Source: UBA11606 sp965243715 (GTDB taxonomy: Bacteria > Actinomycetota > Acidimicrobiia > Acidimicrobiales > Aldehydirespiratoraceae). Taken from it: DNA of 64,000 bases. A model generated the notes under the pieces. That model was given only the letters and a program-made list of their open reading frames with translations. It did not search any database and had not been told where the DNA came from. The position numbers and the translations under genes are program-made. The stretch is taken from NCBI GenBank assembly GCA_965243715.1, contig CBDEVU010000009.1, forward strand, positions 434,001-498,000. Direction: 5' to 3'. Shown one piece after another: positions 60,298 through 64,000 of this stretch (the first letter of the stretch is position 1; every line of letters starts with the position of its first letter).

Positions 60298-61791
60298 GTG
60301 GGGATTGTGCTGTCAATGTCGAACGTGTCCAAAGCGTACGACTCCACCATGGCCCTCAAAGATGTGTGTCTCGATGTCGAGAAGGGATCGATCCACGCCC
60401 TCGTCGGCGAAAATGGCGCGGGCAAGTCAACGCTGATGAAGGTCCTTGCGGGCGTAGTCCATTGTGACGAGGGGACCCTTTCGCTACGAGGCAAACAACT
60501 CGAACTCAAGAACCCACGAGAAGCACTCCAACATGGGGTTTCGACGGTCTTTCAGGAACTTTCGCTCCTCCCGAATCTGACCATCGCCGAGAATATGTTT
60601 CTCGGTAAGGAACCGGTCACTCGCTTCGGTCGGGTGAATCGCAAACTCATGGAAGCCCAGACCGCCGAGAAGCTCAGCCAACTCGAAGTAGATTTGGAAC
60701 CGGACACCATCGTAGGACGTCTCTCGATCGCTCAACGACAATTCGTCGAGATCGCCCACGGCTTAGCGGCCGATGCCGACGTCATTATTTTGGACGAACC
60801 AACTGCCGCCCTAAACGCCGCTGACGTCGAGATTCTTAATCGTCAGATCCGATCATTGGCGAAACAAGGAAAGTCCATCATCTACATCTCGCATCGACTC
60901 GACGAAATCTTTGAGGTTTGCGATACCGTTTCGGTCCTCAAAGACGGACAAAATGTCACCACTTGTGCGGTGGAAACTCTAACTCCCCAGCAACTAATTG
61001 CTTTCATGGTCGGACGAGACATCAAGGATCTTTACCCGACGAAAGCAGCCTCCTTCGGTCGCCAGGCCCTCACCGTCGATAATCTGCAACTCACCGAGAC
61101 CAGTACCGCCTTGTCGCTGTCGGTGGCTAAGGGCGAGATTGTTGGACTCGCGGGCCTCGAAGGGCAGGGTCAGCATGAAATTGTTCGCTCACTCTTTGGC
61201 CAGTACCAACCGGTCAAAGGCGCAGCCACCCTCAACGGAACCGAGTTAAGGTTACCCCTCGCCGAGCGGGACGGTGTCCGCCACCTGCAATCCCTCGGAG
61301 TCGGGTTCGTGCCCGAAGATCGCAAGGAAGAAGGCCTCTTTCTTGAATTAGCCATCAGCTTCAACATCGCGTTGGGGCTCCATTCTCGCCGACGCGACAT
61401 CTCGAGAGCACGGCGCTACCGAGAGGTCATTGCTGACACGATGGCCCGCCTCGATATCAAAGCTTCCAGCGCCGACGCCCGGGTTAGCTCCTTATCTGGC
61501 GGCAATCAGCAAAAGACTCTTCTCGCCCGCTACCTCGCCACGAAAGTTAACATCTTGGTGATCGAAGAACCGACCAGAGGAGTGGACGTTGGTGCCAAGG
61601 CCGAGATTTATCGACTCCTCCGTGAATTCGCCGACACCGGCGGAGCGGTCCTTGTTCTCTCGCGTGAAACCGTTGAGTTGATCGGTCTTTGCGATCGTCT
61701 CTACGTAATCCACGGCAATACGGTCGTCAGCGAACTATCCGCCGCCGTTGCAACCGAGCATAAAATCCTCGACGCTGCTCTCACGAGATGA
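60298..61791 (+). CDS. sugar ABC transporter ATP-binding protein, two nucleotide-binding domains (RbsA-like)
   Basis: 497 residues. First NBD: Walker A LVGENGAGKSTLMKVLAG, Q-loop STVFQELSLLPNLTIAEN, signature RLSIAQRQFVEIA (LSxxQ) and Walker B DVIILDEPTAALNA. Second NBD: GLAGLEGQGQHEIVRSLFG in place of Walker A (degenerate as in RbsA), LSGGNQQKTLLARYL and LVIEEPTRGVDVGAKAEIY. Energises sugar import with the two permeases. GTG start; a GGGAGGG lies about 10 bases upstream. Confidence 0.95.
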   Translation: MGIVLSMSNVSKAYDSTMALKDVCLDVEKGSIHALVGENGAGKSTLMKVLAGVVHCDEGTLSLRGKQLELKNPREALQHGVSTVFQELSLLPNLTIAENMFLGKEPVTRFGRVNRKLMEAQTAEKLSQLEVDLEPDTIVGRLSIAQRQFVEIAHGLAADADVIILDEPTAALNAADVEILNRQIRSLAKQGKSIIYISHRLDEIFEVCDTVSVLKDGQNVTTCAVETLTPQQLIAFMVGRDIKDLYPTKAASFGRQALTVDNLQLTETSTALSLSVAKGEIVGLAGLEGQGQHEIVRSLFGQYQPVKGAATLNGTELRLPLAERDGVRHLQSLGVGFVPEDRKEEGLFLELAISFNIALGLHSRRRDISRARRYREVIADTMARLDIKASSADARVSSLSGGNQQKTLLARYLATKVNILVIEEPTRGVDVGAKAEIYRLLREFADTGGAVLVLSRETVELIGLCDRLYVIHGNTVVSELSAAVATEHKILDAALTR

Positions 61792-62741
61792 GATTGTCCC
61801 CCCTAACCCGTGATCTCCTCACCGGAAGAAATTCTCGGCAAGGTGCTTGGCTTTTACCCCTCGGAATGCTCCTGATCGGGTTCGCTTGGCTCTTCGTACG
61901 TAACGAGGTTTTTCGGTCACCGGAGAATCTCTCCAATGTCGTCACCCAAGCCGTCCCTCTCTTCATTGTTGCCGTGGGCCAGATGATTGTGGTTCTGCTT
62001 GGCGGGCTTGATCTGTCGGTTGGCTCGGTTGTCAGCTTGACCACTGTCATTTTGGCCGAGGGAGGTTCGCCTTGGGTATTGATCCCCTTGGTGTTGCTGT
62101 GCGCGGCAGCTATCGGCATGGTCAACGGGGTCGCTGTGACCCGGCTAAATGTTCATCCCATCATCGCCACCCTCTCGATGAGTTGGATTCTGCTGGGTGC
62201 CGCTCGGTGGATTAGACCGGTCGCCGGGGGCGACGTACCGGAGTTTGTAAAGAACTCCGTGACCGATGATTGGGCGTTCATTTGGCTGTCCATTCTCCTC
62301 CTAGTTGCTTGGAAGCTCATCCACGGATCCCGTTTCGGTCTTCACCTCTTCGCCCTTGGTGGCGGCGTGGCCTCGGGCCGTAGCGACGCCGCCCGCACCT
62401 TCGGAATCGCCGACCGGCGCAACATCGTCTACGCCTACATGCTCTCGTCATTGTTCGCCGCGGTAGCGGGAATCTTCCTCGCCGGGCGGGTTGTGTCGGG
62501 CGACGCGGAAGTCGGCGCAGGCCTCGATATCGACTCGATCACCGCCGTTGCCCTCGGTGGCACCCAGTTCACCGGCGGCGTGGGCAGTTTGCAAGGCACG
62601 GCTATCGGCGCCGCCGCGCTTGCTCTGATCTCCAACGGCATGAACCTAGAGAACATTAATCCGTTCATCCAGACCATCGTCATCGGAACGATTCTGCTGT
62701 TCGTAGTTGCCACTCAGCGACGCAAGCAAATGGGACTCTGA
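61788..62741 (+). CDS. sugar ABC transporter permease (RbsC family, first)
   Basis: 317 residues, about 9-10 helices. NVVTQAVPLFIVAVGQMIVV, LDLSVGSVVSLTTVILAEGG (the Gly-Leu-Asp-Leu-Ser motif), NGVAVTRLNVHPIIATLSM and GTQFTGGVGSLQGTAIGAAA are the BPD_transp_2 family blocks. Overlaps the ATPase stop by ATGA. Probably forms a heterodimer with the following permease. Confidence 0.94.
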   Translation: MRLSPLTRDLLTGRNSRQGAWLLPLGMLLIGFAWLFVRNEVFRSPENLSNVVTQAVPLFIVAVGQMIVVLLGGLDLSVGSVVSLTTVILAEGGSPWVLIPLVLLCAAAIGMVNGVAVTRLNVHPIIATLSMSWILLGAARWIRPVAGGDVPEFVKNSVTDDWAFIWLSILLLVAWKLIHGSRFGLHLFALGGGVASGRSDAARTFGIADRRNIVYAYMLSSLFAAVAGIFLAGRVVSGDAEVGAGLDIDSITAVALGGTQFTGGVGSLQGTAIGAAALALISNGMNLENINPFIQTIVIGTILLFVVATQRRKQMGL

Positions 62742-62743
62742 GT

Positions 62744-63703
62744 ATGACGGCCACTACCGCTGCCCGGCGCCTTGTTGTCCGAACCCTCCGAATACCTCCC
62801 TCTTACTACATCTTTGGGCTGCTATTTCTCCTCATCTGGCTCCACAAACCCAATCAGGTCACCGTGAAGTTCATGGGGATATTTATCCGCAACGTCACGC
62901 CTCTCGGGATAGTTGTTTTGGGTCAACTCGTGGTGATGCGGGTCCGTTCGATTGACCTGTCCGGAGCGGGCGTGATCCTGCTCGTAAATTACTACTTCGC
63001 CTCTGGTTTCTTCTCCGGAACACCGCTGGCGTTCGTCGCGCTATACGGCATTCTCACCGGTCTTGCGGTCGGCACGATTAACGGTTTCCTCATTGGCAGG
63101 AGACGCTCGTCGGCGGTCCTAGTGACCCTCGCCGTTAACACGATCCTCATCGGCTTGGTGCAGCGACTGGCCAGCGGAAAACCGCCCGGTGCGATCCCGG
63201 AAGGTCTAAACGACATCTACGACACAGTATTTTGGTCGATCCCCCTACCTATCATTTTCTGGACCGCGTTGACCGCGGTGATGTCGGTCGTGCTCTCTAG
63301 GTTCGTGTACGGCCAATACGTTGCCGCGGTCGGTGAGAACCCAACAGCGGCGCGCTTCTCTGGCGTTCCCGTTGAACGCACCGTCGTCGTAGCACACATG
63401 GTCTCGGGCGTCATGGCGGGTATCGCAGGCCTAGTCCAAACCGCCTCGGTTTCCGTCGGGAGCATCCGTTTTGGCTTGGACCTTCCCCTTGACGCGGTGG
63501 CCGCCACCATCTTGGGCGGCGTCGTTTTCGGCAAGGGCGAAGGCGGCGTGTGGGGTCCCTACTTTGGTGTCGCTTCGTTCGCCTTGCTGTTCGTCGTGCT
63601 GCGCAACTTCGACATTCCCGAACCCGGACGTCTTGTCGCCCGCGGCGTGATCATCTTGCTCGCCGCGGTCATCTACGGCCTCCGCACTCGAGCCAAGACC
63701 TAA
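62744..63703 (+). CDS. sugar ABC transporter permease (RbsC family, second)
   Basis: 319 residues, about 9-10 helices. VRSIDLSGAGVILLVNYYFA replaces the usual LDLSVGS, and LDAVAATILGGVVFGKGEGG matches the GGxxxxGG block. Two different permeases rather than one imply a heteromeric channel. Only 2 bases after the first permease. Confidence 0.93.
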   Translation: MTATTAARRLVVRTLRIPPSYYIFGLLFLLIWLHKPNQVTVKFMGIFIRNVTPLGIVVLGQLVVMRVRSIDLSGAGVILLVNYYFASGFFSGTPLAFVALYGILTGLAVGTINGFLIGRRRSSAVLVTLAVNTILIGLVQRLASGKPPGAIPEGLNDIYDTVFWSIPLPIIFWTALTAVMSVVLSRFVYGQYVAAVGENPTAARFSGVPVERTVVVAHMVSGVMAGIAGLVQTASVSVGSIRFGLDLPLDAVAATILGGVVFGKGEGGVWGPYFGVASFALLFVVLRNFDIPEPGRLVARGVIILLAAVIYGLRTRAKT

Positions 63704-63755
63704 GTAGTTCCCATCTAACCGCACTGAGTCACCTGACCAGAAAGGCCCACCCACT

Positions 63756-64000
63756 ATGACCGAGAACAAGCGAATCCTCTGCTTTGGTGACTCACTCACC
63801 TGGGGATGGGTGCCCATCATCGAAGGCCAACCCACCACCCGTTACCCGTTCCACGAAAGATGGACGGGTGCGATGGCGAGTAGCCTCGGCGACGGTTACG
63901 AGATTATTGAAGAAGGCCTCAGCGCACGAACCACCGCGGTCGACGACCCCACCGACCCGCGGCTCAACGGCAGTAATTATCTGCCCTCGGCATTGGCGTC
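63756..64000 (+). CDS. SGNH/GDSL hydrolase, N-terminal part (cut by window edge)
   Basis: 81 residues visible, open to the end of the window. ILCFGDSLTWGWVPIIEGQP is block I (catalytic Ser in GDSL), ENKRI preceding it; RYPFHERWTGAMASSLGDGY and EEGLSARTTAVDDPTDPRLN match arylesterase-like GDSL proteins of the SGNH superfamily. It may remove acyl (for example acetyl) groups from the sugar imported by the upstream transporter, but this is inference. AGAAAGG lies 14 bases upstream. Confidence 0.88.
   Translation, partial: MTENKRILCFGDSLTWGWVPIIEGQPTTRYPFHERWTGAMASSLGDGYEIIEEGLSARTTAVDDPTDPRLNGSNYLPSALA

Overview
The window is a dense, GC-rich chromosomal segment of an actinobacterium. The evidence is the linked order fhaA-fhaB-pstP-rodA-pbpA-pknB-pabA (typical of Actinobacteria), a dnaK-grpE-dnaJ-hspR operon with a MerR-type HspR, clpS next to a DUF2017 gene, a MurA with Asp in place of the usual catalytic Cys, and a caa3-type cytochrome oxidase. 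The set of genes and the many 4-bp start/stop overlaps fit a compact, aerobic, probably aquatic lineage such as Acidimicrobiia. That placement is inference; no rRNA is present.

Layout. 1-5 kb: two acyl-CoA dehydrogenase genes (the first cut by the window edge), a methylthioadenosine/SAH nucleosidase, a hotdog thioesterase, an AzlC/AzlD exporter pair and murA. 5-8 kb, minus strand: a translationally coupled sugar-acid cluster (aldose-epimerase-like, SMP-30 lactonase, mannonate-dehydratase-like) preceded by a small broken gene. 8-9.5 kb: an old IS481-family remnant and a younger IS481-type element placed exactly at the 3' end of a tRNA-Leu. 9.6-16.5 kb: the cell-wall and Ser/Thr-phosphorylation operon. 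16.5-20 kb, minus strand: a glutamine amidotransferase, a membrane-bound heterodisulfide-reductase-like iron-sulfur protein and phosphoglycerate mutase. 20-27.8 kb: chaperone operon with an embedded glycosyltransferase and clpB. 27.8-32.4 kb: purA, purB, a hypothetical gene and an ACT-domain malic enzyme. 32.5-33.7 kb: tRNA-Phe, -Asp, -Glu, DUF2017 and clpS.

33.7-43.7 kb is the respiratory locus: heme A/O synthesis (ctaA, ctaB), a complete caa3 oxidase (ctaC, ctaD, ctaE, a COX4-type subunit, ctaG), and in front of it an unusual second set of subunit-I-like, III-like and CtaF-like proteins. The subunit-I paralogue has lost all six heme/copper-binding histidines. This is the most interesting item in the window.

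43.7-52.8 kb is housekeeping: serS, two fluoride channels, pdxH, CcdA plus a thioredoxin-like lipoprotein, an acyl-ACP thioesterase, oligoribonuclease, dUTPase and an acyl-CoA synthetase whose 5' end looks disturbed by a 15-bp tandem repeat. 52.7-54.6 kb holds an asparaginase gene flanked by two oppositely oriented pieces of one ROK-family gene, as an inversion would leave. 54.7-64 kb: a von Willebrand A protein, then a two-component system coupled to an FGGY sugar kinase, followed by a ribose-type ABC importer and the start of a GDSL hydrolase, which together look like a sensed sugar-uptake system.

Across the window, six convergent gene pairs share exactly 4 bp through CTAG/TTAG stop codons, and four loci carry 15-bp tandem repeats. 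There is no CRISPR array or prophage.
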